A stretch of 64,000 nt of DNA from Salvelinus alpinus (lineage: Eukaryota > Chordata > Actinopteri > Salmoniformes > Salmonidae), in the NCBI RefSeq assembly GCF_045679555.1, contig NC_092091.1, positions 76,812,461-76,876,460 on the forward strand. The letters are read 5' to 3'. The position numbers and the translations under genes were made by a program. Positions 56,036 through 64,000 of this stretch are shown here, in pieces (positions within the stretch are counted from its first letter, which is position 1; each line of letters begins with the position of its first letter). The notes beneath the pieces are model-generated. The model saw only the letters and a list, made by a program, of their open reading frames with translations. It did no database searches and had not been told where the DNA came from.

Positions 56036-56171
56036 CCCTAGATCTCTCCTCATCTGTTGGGGTTGAGAGATAATCTGTAGGGTTGTGGTCTCCTGTAACC
56101 TGACCTGATCAGGACAGTCATGACACTGGTAAAGAGATGATGAGCTGTTACAAGGTGAGGAGATCTCTTAA

Positions 56172-56438
56172 TGCTGCAGATGGTTGTAGAGACAGGTTCA
56201 CTCTCTTCCCCATTCTTCAGCACAGTGATGACACTGATGGTGTACTCGGTCCCAGGTTGCAGGTTTGAGACAGTTTTGTGGCATTCCTTAGTATTTGCTG
56301 TGCAGGGATTTTTTCCTGGGCTGCAGTAGGATATGAGGAAGCGTTGTGGGACTTTCTCCATCCCTTCAGCCTTGGACCAATGGAGAGTGAAGGAGGTATC
56401 TTTCAAATGGTCTACCTTTACGTCTCTGGGTGGAACCA
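56172..56438 (-). pseudogene. Fibronectin type III exon (FN3-b), splice donor lost
   Basis: Acceptor gtttatgttccag. It reads VPPRDVKVDHLKDTSFTLHW, QRFLISYCSPGKNPC and NLQPGTEYTISVITVLKNGE then ESEPVSTTIC. The domain is fully open. The place where relatives have TGCACTA|GTAAGG reads TGCAGCATTAAG, so the donor GT is gone and the frame runs on into intron. It belongs to the same FN3 series as 47627, 48001 and 56540. Confidence 0.75.
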
Positions 56439-56539
56439 CTGGAACATAAACCAAGATTTATTTTAAGAAGATCCATAACAATATCTCTCTTAAAACACAA
56501 AGTATGTCAGTACAAAATGACTAAAACCAAACTCTTTAC

Positions 56540-56776
56540 CTGTGAATACAGATGCAGAGACCCATCTGCTTTGTCTGCCATCTTCTCCCTCTGTGGCCAC
56601 ACTGAAGTGATACTTTTCACCAGGTTGGAGACTGCATATTTCAAGCTGATACACATCTTTCATTCTTGATGAGCTTGTTTCTCAGTCACATTCCCAGGTA
56701 ATTCTAAACTGGTGTGGTCCCTCTACTCCCTCAGGAGAACTCCAGTTCAGAGACAGTCTGATGTCAGCAACAGGAT
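56540..56776 (-). pseudogene. Fibronectin type III exon (FN3-a) with in-frame stop
   Basis: Acceptor ggtgatttccag; donor CACAG|GTAAAG; 237 nt, phase 1-1. It reads DPVADIRLSLNWSSPEGVEG, QFRITWECD, then TGA (56682-56684), then YQLEICSLQPGEKYHFSVAT and RQSRWVSASVFT. A diverged FN3 domain (Trp core, LxPGxxYxFxV), inactivated by one stop. Confidence 0.75.
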
Positions 56777-57032
56777 CTGGAAATCACCAGGACACCAGGA
56801 GGGGGCAGCACTGGTGAAGACATGACGGGAGAAAGAAACAGACAATTGGAACTGTATTCACAAACACAAATGCATATCCGAATTGAAGGAGAAACAAATG
56901 ATATCTTAACAAATCATTGTTTTATTGTATGTTCATCATTGTTCACAAGTTATAAGCTATCACTAAAGGTCTCAAAACACTACTTTTGGGTCAGTTAATT
57001 ATTGATTGTACATGCACTTACTGGCGACTGTC

Positions 57033-57410
57033 TCTGACCTTTGGTGTTGCTCTCCATCAAAAGTCTTGAGTGTTGCTCTCCATCAAAAGTCTTGAGTGTT
57101 GCTCTCCATCAAAAGTCTTGAGTGTTGCTCTCCATCAAAAGTCTTGAGTGTTGCTCTCCATCAAAAGTCTTGAGTGTTGCTCTCCATCAAAAGTCTTGAG
57201 TGTTGCTCTCCATCAAAAGTCTTGAGTGTTGCTCTCCATCAAAAGTCTTGAGTGTTGCTCTCCATCAAAAGTCTTGAGTGTTGCTTTCCATCAAAAGTCT
57301 TGAGTGTTGCTCTCCATCAAAAGTCTTGAGCGTTGCTCTCCATCAAAAGTCTTGAGTGTTGCTCTCCATCAAAAGTCTTGAGTGTTGCTCTCCATCAAAA
57401 GTCTTGACAG
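57033..57410 (-). repeat. 26-bp minisatellite overlapping an exon start (about 14 units)
   Basis: On the minus strand the unit is acttttgatggagagcaacactcaag. The last bases (tcaag) act as the acceptor in the first unit (tttccactgtcaag|ACTTTT). The last unit runs into CAAAGGTCAGAGACAGTCGCCA|GTAAGT, a good donor (about 57022). So the array lies at the 5' end of a short exon and copies its acceptor. Because 26 is not a multiple of 3, the unit chosen for splicing sets the frame. Confidence 0.85.
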
Positions 57411-57587
57411 TGGAAACAGAGTAAGAAACAATATTTTCATTGAAAAAACTAAATGTTTATGTTGCAAAACAAGCAATGATAAAGCTTGTAGCTTGAACTT
57501 GCATAAACAGTACTAGCAAATGCATAATCTTCTGTAATAAGTATATTCAGTTATCCACTCAATAAAATGAGGGGGTAAATCAGCTAC

Positions 57588-57884
57588 CAGGCGTCCAGCT
57601 TGTTTCATCCCATCATAGATGTATCATGTCCTTTGTGTTTTGATACTGAACACAGGCTGCAGATCAGCACCTGGTCTGTCCTGCAGAAGACCTCCAGAGC
57701 TCTGTGGTGTTCCTGACAGAGTCTCTCCTCCAGGTCTCCAGTCACCTCCACCACTGTGTGTCTCTTTAGTTTAGCTACTGTATAGTGCTGTCTGATGTGG
57801 GCCTCACAGTAGGACACACTGCAGGTCAGACAGAACTTCACAGCTTGGACCACAGAGCAGATATCACAGACCACCTCTACTGGC
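57588..57884 (-). pseudogene. B-box zinc-finger exon of the second gene, one-base frameshift near its end
   Basis: Acceptor ttcccatccag; donor CGCCTG|GTAGCT. The first finger reads VVCDICSVVQAVKFCLTC and YCEAHIRQHYT. The second reads RLCQEHHRALEVFCRTDQ and LICSLCSVSKHKGHDT. The join between them is direct (VTGDLEERLCQ), without the minisatellite of gene 1. At 297 nt it is one base short of the phase 2-to-0 length; the loss falls after GHDT, where the next frame gives DGMKQAGR as in gene 1 (IKQAGRK). Confidence 0.8.
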
Positions 57885-58469
57885 CTGGATGGGAATTGGA
57901 AAATAACATTTATCAAATACATTGATCAAAATAACCTAATCTATTTAGTTTAACCCAATGAGTCCCACCATAATGCCGGCTTGATTTTGGACTCCTAACC
58001 CCTTTTAAGCATTGTGTGTTTGAGCTACAGACTTCTGGGTTGTACCATTGGATTCTATGTATACTGCATCTGTTGATACCAACCATTAGTCTGTGTGATT
58101 AACGGGGACTTAGGTAGAGCTGTCAGAATGGTTTGTGCTACAAACTATTAAACGCTACATGTGAAAAGCTGAGACTCTCACGCACATGTAACATGTTTGA
58201 TGCTCACAAGCTACACAAGAGTTGTAGAAGGTAAGTGGTTCTTCTACATAGAAGATCATAGGAAATCCCAGGACATAGTTTCTATAATACTGTAATAAGC
58301 TCACAGTTGCTGTCACAAAGGAGGGACCATATTCCTGTAAAGCTTAGAGAGCATCTCATGTTAAATACTGTTGAAGTTATATGGCTACAGGTTCATCTGC
58401 TTCACCTGAAAGCCATTCTGTTGGGAAGCTGCTCTAGACCAGTGCTAATAGTCAGTATCTGGATAATAT
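57885..58469. other. Intron-like sequence; no gene recognised
   Basis: Lies between the B-box exon and a LINE. Short open frames have no splice or domain support. Confidence 0.5.
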
Positions 58470-59727
58470 GTGTGAAATCAAATGTTATTAGTCACATGCG
58501 CCGAATACAACAAGTGTAGACCTTACAGTGTAATGCTTACTTACAAAAAATATGAATATGAATAAGAATAAGAAATAAAAATAACACGTAGTTAAAGAGC
58601 AGCAGTAACTATATACAGGGGGACCGGAACAGAGTCAATGTGCGGGGGCACCGGTTAGTCGAGGTAATTGAGGTGATATGAGGTGATATGTACATGTAGG
58701 TAGAGTTATTAAAGTGACTATGCATAGATAATAACAGAGAGTAGCAGCGGCGTAAAGGGGGGGGGGGGGGGGGGGCAATGCAAATAGTCTGGGTATCAAT
58801 TTGATTACCTGTTCAGGAGTCTTATGGCTTGGGGGTAGAATATGTTTAGAAGCCTCTTGGACCTAGACTTGACGCTCCAGTACCACTTGCCTTGCGGTAG
58901 CAGAGAGAACAGTCTATGACTAGGGTGGCTGGAGTCTTTGACAATTTTTACGGCCTTCCTCTGACACCGCTTGGTATAGAGGTCCTGGATGGCAGGAAGC
59001 TTGGCCCCAGTGATGTACTGGGCCGTATGCACTACCCTCTGTAGTGCCTTGCGGTCGGAGGCCGAGCAGTTGCCATACCAGGCAGTGATGCAACCAGTCA
59101 GGATGCTCTCGATGGTGCAGCTGTAGAAACTTTTGAGGATCTGAGGACCCATGCCAAATCTTTTCAGTCTCCTGAGAGGGAATAGGTTTTGTCATGCCCT
59201 CTTCACGACTGTCTTGGTGTGCTTGGACCATGTTAGTTTGTTGGTGATGTGGACAGCAAGGAACTTGAAGCTCTCAACCTGCTCCACTACAGCCCTGTCG
59301 ATGAGAATGGGGGCGTGCTCTGTCCTCCTTTTCCTGTAGTCCACAATAATCTCCATTGTCTTGATCACGTTGAGGGAGAGGTTGTTGTCCTGGCACCACA
59401 TTGCCAGGTCTCTGACCTCCTCGCTATAGGCTGTCTCGTCGTTGATCAGGCCAACCACTGTTGTGTCATATGCAAACTTAATGATGGTGTTGGAGTCGTG
59501 CCTGGCCGTGCAGTCATGAGTGAACAGGGAGTACAGGAGGGGACTGAGTACGCACCCCTGAGGGGCCCCTGAGTTGAGGATCAGAGTGGCGGATGTGTTA
59601 TTACCTACCCTTACCACCTGAGGGCAGCCCGTCAGGAAGTTCTGGATCCAGTTGCAGAGGGAGGTGTTTAGTCCCAGGGTCCTTAGCTTATTGATGAGCT
59701 TTGAGGGCACTACAGTGTTTCAGAAGG
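58470..59727 (-). mobile_element. 5'-truncated Rex1/CR1-like LINE, catalytically dead
   Basis: Minus-strand frames 59192-59710 and 58805-59152 encode the 3' half of a non-LTR reverse transcriptase: [37 protein letters not shown] (motif B) and [20 protein letters not shown]. Motif C reads KFAYDTTVV where FADD is expected, so a catalytic Asp is Tyr. One frameshift near 59170 separates the frames. The 3' end (left) has the 'gtcacatgcgccgaatacaa' sequence. It contains a 19-base G run (58757-58775). Confidence 0.85.
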
Positions 59728-60009
59728 GTTCTATGTAGAATCCGTTTTGCCTTCCAAACAATCAAAGAACCCTTTCTTTCAAAAAATATTTTTGGTAGAA
59801 CCCTATCCCACCACAAAGAACCCTTTTGAAACCCTTTTTATAAGAGTGTTTCTCAGTGTCAAACAATTATATGACTTTGACCAACTGGGTTTAAACCTGA
59901 ACCTTCTTTGCACCACAAGACTGGGTTGAGATAATACTATACCTTTTTAATTGCCACATGTGCTTTGTTTTGGGGGTTCGGGCCTTGTTTGGTGACCCAT
60001 CCTTATTTT
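59728..60009. repeat. AGAACCCTTT-type repeat remnant
   Basis: Repeated agaacccttt/gggttct blocks (59720-59840) in both orientations suggest a decayed short inverted-repeat element. No gene. Confidence 0.3.
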
Positions 60010-60190
60010 TTTTTTATGGATGGCACCACCCTCAGTCTACTGCTCTGGATAACTCATTTTAACTCTCAGAGAGGAGGCCAAACAGTCCTAAAGATGACTG
60101 GTCTAGTCCCTTATCAATCTGATGATAACTCATTATAACTCTCAGAGAGGAGGCCTCACAGTCCCGACGATGACTGGTCTAGTCCCATAT
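60010..60190 (-). pseudogene. Exon-1 remnants of the second immune-type gene, with duplicated leader
   Basis: The leader plus start sequence of gene 1 exon 1 (minus-strand 'ctctctgagagttataatga' and 'gttatcatcag') occurs twice in tandem, at about 60035-60110 and 60118-60190. The inner copy continues MSYPEQ then a stop, then GGAIHKKK, matching the gene 1 exon (MSYHQVAESGAITKKR) but truncated. It marks the 5' end of a relative that ran leftward to the B-box exon at 57884. Confidence 0.6.
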
Positions 60191-60199
60191 CAGTCTGTA

Positions 60200-60640
60200 A
60201 ATAACAAAAGTACAACCTTTTAGACAAACACTGCTGCTCTGCTATTGGTAAAAAGTAATCTTTGGTGAACTTTACTGAAACTGAAAGCATTGTGGGGATA
60301 CATAGGTACATTGACTCCTTGACCATTCCAACCACTTATCTGTTTCTGGGTCACGGAGAAGGATGAAGGAGTCGAGGACAGAACTGACGTTTGCCCAATT
60401 GAGAATCTCCCACTGTTGTTCACTAGTCCTGTTACCTATCTAGTACATGAATAAAACATGGAGTGGAATAATGAGTGTATCAGTTATCAGTGTAATGAAA
60501 ACATGGACTGGACTTAGAGTATTGACCACTATAGGCTACAGTACATATAAATAAGAGTGTCTTAAATATAGGTATCTGTCCAGCACAGACAAAATACTCT
60601 CATAATTGAATGCTGATGGCTGCTGTATGATAGGCTATTA
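60200..60640. repeat. Paralogous upstream flank of the immune-type gene
   Basis: Matches 34690-35400 (for example 'actttactgaaa', 'ggggatacatag', 'tcagtgtaatgaaaacatgg') but with a single 62-bp unit, and in part the region right of 22600. Likely promoter-proximal DNA duplicated with the gene. Confidence 0.6.
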
Positions 60641-60825
60641 TGATCAATAATTTGATTAATGATATTGCAAGTCATTTTATTGAAATTATGGTCACAAATA
60701 TTAGTGTTTAATTTGTTATACGCAGTCTACCACTCTTTCATTATAGGCCTATTATTTATCTGATGGAAAACAGTGAATGTTGTCTTCGGGTGGCTTAGTC
60801 TGCCTCCTGTCCCTCTTATCACCAT

Positions 60826-61024
60826 GGGTCAGTGGAGGCTGCTGAGGGGAGGAAGGCTCCTAATAATGGCTGGAACGGAGCGAATGGAATGGCATCAAAC
60901 ACATGGAAACCATGGAAACCATGTATTTGATGTTATTGATACCTTTCCACAAATTACGCACCAGCCATTACCACGTGATCGTCCTCCCCAATTAAGGTGC
61001 CACCAACCTCCTGTGCCATGTGTA
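60826..61024. mobile_element. MITE-like element, GGAGGCTGCTGAGG family
   Basis: Starts 'cagtggaggctgctgaggg' and ends 'ggtgccaccaacctcctgtg'; the reversed right end (CACAGGAGGTTGGTGG) is an imperfect inverted copy of the left. It includes 'ggaacggagcgaatggaatg'. A related fragment is at 37228. Confidence 0.7.
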
Positions 61025-61306
61025 CACCTTCCTGAAAACTATGGCACTGTACTTTGCTAAAACCTGATCTGCCTGTTCATGTCCTTAAAGATGAGAATGT
61101 TCCAATGTGGTTAACCAAAAAGATGACAAGAGAGTAAGAGATGATGAATGTGTGACCTATCGAACAGATGAGAAAATGTTTCTGCAGTAAGGGTGTATAA
61201 AGCAAGTCAAGGTGTGCTTGGATGAATGTCAACAAGATGTTTAACCAGCATTGTTAAAATAACTATGTTTTAGTTCAATCCGACCATACCAGTTCATGCC
61301 CTAAAA

Positions 61307-61698
61307 CCCTCAAATTCAAATCTGGACCAGTTCCTGTTCCACTGCCTTCCTCTCTTCTCCCCCTCTATCAGAGACTGATTTAGACCTGGGACAACAGGTG
61401 GGTGCAATCAGTTATCATGAAGAACAAAACCAGCACCATTTCAAGATTTGAATACCCCTGCCCTAAAATAAGAAAATGTTCCAATGTGGTCCATGAAGAG
61501 GTTGGCCTAATAGGATTATGTGCACAGGGGTATTCAAACGTTACCCTACAAGGACTGGACTGCTGCTGGTTTCCTGTTCTACCTGATAATTGATGACAGC
61601 CACCTGGTGTCCCAGGTCTAAATCAGTCCTTGATTAAAGGGGAAGAATTAAAAACAAGCAGTGTAACTGGTTTAGAGGTCCAGATTTGAATTTGAGGG
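61307..61698. mobile_element. Foldback (long inverted repeat) element, 392 bp
   Basis: The outer arms CCCTCAAATTCAAATCTGGA(CC) at 61307-61328 and its exact complement at 61677-61698 pair over 22 bp. Inner arms also pair: 'actgatttagacctgggac' (about 61374) with 'gtcccaggtctaaatcagt' (about 61609), and 'gaatacccctg' (about 61450) with 'caggggtattc' (about 61526). Most of the element can form one long hairpin. No coding capacity. Confidence 0.85.
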
Positions 61699-62102
61699 GA
61701 TTAGGCCTACAACTATATTGAGAGAAAGATCGTATTATTCTGCATATGAAAATGATCAGATCTCACAACGTTTGGAGAAGTATGTCACAGGAAACCCATT
61801 CATGTGACATTATTATATTGTAATCTTCTGAGACTTGCAGCGCAACTGCAAAAAATACTACCTGGAACGCTGCCAGAGTTTTTGCGGTTGCAAGAAGTAA
61901 AAACAAAAACATTAATTTGACAATTGTTTAATGTATGCTAAGAACAAATAAAACCCTTTTTGTGAACTTCCTTGTGCGCAATCTGTCATTATGAGAGATC
62001 TGGGCAATTAGATTTTTAACTGTTCAAATTACCTGAGAGGAATCGCAGTTGTTACAACATTGTGAGTCCTAAAGTCTTTCCCAGTTTGAATAAGAATCAG
62101 CC

Positions 62103-62496
62103 TATCACGAATCCCGCTGAAGATGGTTCCTCTTCCTGTTCGGGCGGCGCTCGGCGGTTGTCGTCGCCGGCCTACTAGCTGCCACCGATCCCCTTTTCTG
62201 TTTCAGTTAGTTTTGTCTGATTAGTATCACCTGTTTCTTGTTTGGGTTTTGTTTTGGGCTATTTAAACCCGGGATACCCGCCTGCTTTTGTGCGGGCTTG
62301 TTTTTCTGTTCATGTGTGTGGATTTATGTGTATTCCTTTTTCCAGACGGTTTCGTCCTGTTTGTTGGACTTGGTTATTTATGCGCCCTTGTGTTTGACGT
62401 GACCGTTATTCTGTTCCTGGAATAAAGACCCACGTTTGAACTAACTCTGCTCTCTGCGCCTGACTCTTCCACCCACTACTCTTAGAAGCCGTGACA
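62103..62496 (+). mobile_element. Solo LTR, second family, with perfect 5-bp target duplication
   Basis: Starts TATCACG (a variant of TGTCACG) and ends CGTGACA; flanks are CAGCC at 62098-62102 and 62497-62501. A 'gaataaagacc' polyadenylation-type signal is at about 62420. The interior differs from the LTRs at 2797 and 3483. No internal element remains. Confidence 0.85.
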
Positions 62497-63390
62497 CAGC
62501 CTACCTGCCAGTCATCAAACATATCTTATCCTGACACTTCTATAAGACATGTTGACTTACCATTTTCCTGCTGCATTCAGTGTAGCCTGGAGCATGTAAT
62601 CAAAGGGTGGAAGCCTAAGGTGTTGTTCCAGACGTAAGACGAGGGAGACAGGCGGGGGGTGAAGGGAGGAGCATCTGCTCATGCATCACTTGGGACCCTC
62701 CCCCGTGGCGGGCGCAATAAGTAGTCCACTCGAGTGGCCCTCCCTAATCCAAATAAATGTGGGAGTGTGGTGTCTCGCTTTTTATACCGTCTCTGACTTT
62801 AACCTTTTATGGCTGCAACCCTTGTTCTCAATTTCCGCCTGAAGACATACCCTAATCTAACTGCCTGTAGCTCAGCTCCAGAAGCAAGGATATGTATATT
62901 CTTGGTATCATTTAAAAGGAAACATTCTGAAGTTTGTGGAAATGTTAATTGAATGTAGGAGAATATAACACAGTAGATCTGGTGGAAGAAAAGAGAAAGA
63001 AAGAGCAAACCTTTTCTGTTTTTTATTGTTGTAGCATCATCTTTCACTTGTACTATAATAGGCACACAGTCAGATAGGATGCTGGAGATAATTTTGATGG
63101 ATAAGACAAGAGGGCAACTGTAGGTGTGCAAAGTTTCAGACTGAGAACTTCAGGAATGGGCAAGCTACATGACATTTAGCATGAAGTCACCCAGGTGTCC
63201 CACACAAGTTGCCCAAATGTACCCAAGTGGCCGAATTGGTGAAATGACCTATAACTATATACAACAGTGCAAATAACTATATAGAACATATCAAAAAGCA
63301 ATTCTAACACAAAAAATATTATAAAAATGTTTTAAAAAATATAAATTAAAATAAAAAATAAAAAACAGGGGTAGAGCCTTTAGAAGTCCT

Positions 63391-63560
63391 CTACACAATA
63401 TTTTGCTGCCTGTGCCATGTCCCATAGCAGTCTCTTTCTGATGTAAAGCAGAGGCAAACTGAACAAGTGGTGCAGGTGATGGGGGACTTCATGCGACACA
63501 GAACACAACAATGCCTCCATGCTTTGCCCTTTTGGCCCTGAGGCACAGTCATGCCTGCAG
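63391..63560 (-). pseudogene. Cys-rich C-terminal domain of a piggyBac-like transposase
   Basis: The minus-strand frame reads [20 protein letters not shown] then [20 protein letters not shown] and ends [18 protein letters not shown] (TAG at 63391-63393). The pattern C-C-x2-C...C-x2-C-x2-C-x-C...C-x4-WH is that of the C-terminal zinc-binding domain that recognises terminal repeats in piggyBac-family transposases. The rest of the transposase is not in frame upstream. It may be a domain-only remnant. Confidence 0.6.
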
Positions 63561-63649
63561 TACACATATGTGTGTGTTTGCTGTTCTACTCCATTCCATT
63601 TGAATAAAAAATGGAAAATATATATATCTGACATACACATACATATATA

Positions 63650-63706
63650 CACACACACACACACACACCCAAACAAACAAACAAACAACACACACACACA
63701 CACACA
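63650..63706. repeat. AC dinucleotide microsatellite
   Basis: (ac)n interrupted by 'ccaaacaaacaaacaaac'; continues as tacacacat-type repeats to about 63742. Confidence 0.95.
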
Positions 63707-63795
63707 GGTTATGGGTCGTACACATACATACACACAGACACACTATAGCCAATGTGTACTTTACACATTTCATCACACATTTCATTGCAAAAAAA

Positions 63796-63842
63796 TATAT
63801 ATATATATTTTTACAAAAAAAATATATATATATATTTATATT
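63796..63842. repeat. TA dinucleotide microsatellite
   Basis: Two blocks of (ta)n/(at)n separated by A-runs. Confidence 0.95.
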
Positions 63843-63866
63843 TCATAAAACGGCATTAGCACTTAC

Positions 63867-64000
63867 CAGTCCAGAAGTACATCCTGTCCTTGCAGAAACA
63901 GCTCCTCAATGTTTGGATGATAACTGTGTTCACTCAAAGATTCCTCAAACAAAGAATCTGTCTCACTTTCCCGATCAATCTCTTCTATAATCTGGTGCAA
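63867..64000 (-). CDS. Acidic exon at the right window edge, possibly piggyBac-like N-terminus
   Basis: The minus-strand frame is open from the window edge: IIEEIDRESETDSLFEESLS then HPNIEELFLQGQDVLLDW, ending at a strong donor CTG|GTAAGTGC. Rich in Glu/Asp/Ser, like the N-terminal region of piggyBac-type transposases or domesticated PGBD proteins. The upstream start lies outside the window. Because it is spliced, a host gene (PGBD-like) is also possible. Confidence 0.4.

Larger units (their letters stand above)
62799..64000 (-). mobile_element. piggyBac-like element (cut by the window edge)
   Basis: Left end TTAACCTTTTATGGCTGCAA at 62799, then a subterminal segment (62888-62960) that resembles that of the TTAA elements: gatatg-ya-tatt, gaaacattctgaagttt. 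Minus-strand coding pieces are a Cys-rich C-terminal domain (63391-63560) and an acidic N-terminal-like exon (63867-64000). Only about 300 bp, mostly microsatellite, lies between, so the catalytic core is missing or lies elsewhere. The other end is outside the window. Confidence 0.6.

Noticed and set aside
63519..63848. Thr/His-rich or Cys/Val-rich frames
   Set aside because: Translation of AC and TA microsatellites.

Overview
The window looks like teleost nuclear DNA, almost certainly from a salmonid. The evidence is AT-rich intron-like DNA, split exons with GT/AG sites, and dense interspersed repeats of types I associate with salmon and trout: tRNA-derived SINEs ending in the 'tgacttgcctagttaaataaa' type of tail, L2/CR1-type LINEs ending in taaataaaggttaaataaa, Tc1-like transposons and TTAA-flanked DNA elements. 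No bacterial-style operons, rRNA or tRNA genes were seen. Species and family names are inference; no search was possible.

Host genes. All host coding signal I can support lies on the minus strand, in small exons. Gene 1 starts at 22514 and runs leftward: four short exons (two are near-identical-length N-terminal repeat exons), a B-box zinc-finger exon (20213-21000) split by an 18-bp coding minisatellite, a linker exon (20010-20052), and then phase-compatible small exons found twice in a tandem segmental duplication (unit A 6237-9165, unit B 9166-15905; a third, deleted unit lies at 60-2520). A second, decayed relative runs leftward from about 60190: exon-1 remnants, a B-box exon (57588-57884), four fibronectin type III exons (56776, 56438, 48255, 47895) and an AIG1/GIMAP-type GTPase remnant (46056-46860). 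The module set (N-terminal repeat exons, B-box, FN3, AIG1) suggests a fish innate-immunity gene cluster of NLRC3-like/TRIM-like/GIMAP type. Most second-copy exons carry a frameshift, stop or lost splice site.

Mobile DNA makes up most of the rest. There are four copies of one L2/CR1-type LINE (9423-11391, 22853-26047, about 40190-44815, 49837-54960). The last has an uninterrupted 1097-codon APE-RT frame, an N-terminal hydrophobic segment followed by a 2A-like motif, and a 5' region made of three 208-bp monomers. A full-length L1 (27249-34123, 13-bp target duplication) sits inside a SINE and was itself hit by a SINE. An older L1 fragment lies at 3298-6236 and a Rex1-like LINE at 58470-59727. 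Three solo LTRs with perfect 5-bp target duplications, nested Tc1-like elements, several TTAA-flanked non-autonomous elements and a piggyBac-like element running off the right edge (62799-64000) complete the picture.

The most interesting points are: (i) the probably intact LINE with a 2A-like recoding motif and tandem 5' monomers; (ii) sequence linking the TTAA elements to the piggyBac-like element at the right edge, with empty target sites visible in paralogous copies; (iii) coding minisatellites in both immune-gene paralogues, one lying between two zinc fingers and one duplicating a splice acceptor; and (iv) a long foldback element at 61307-61698.
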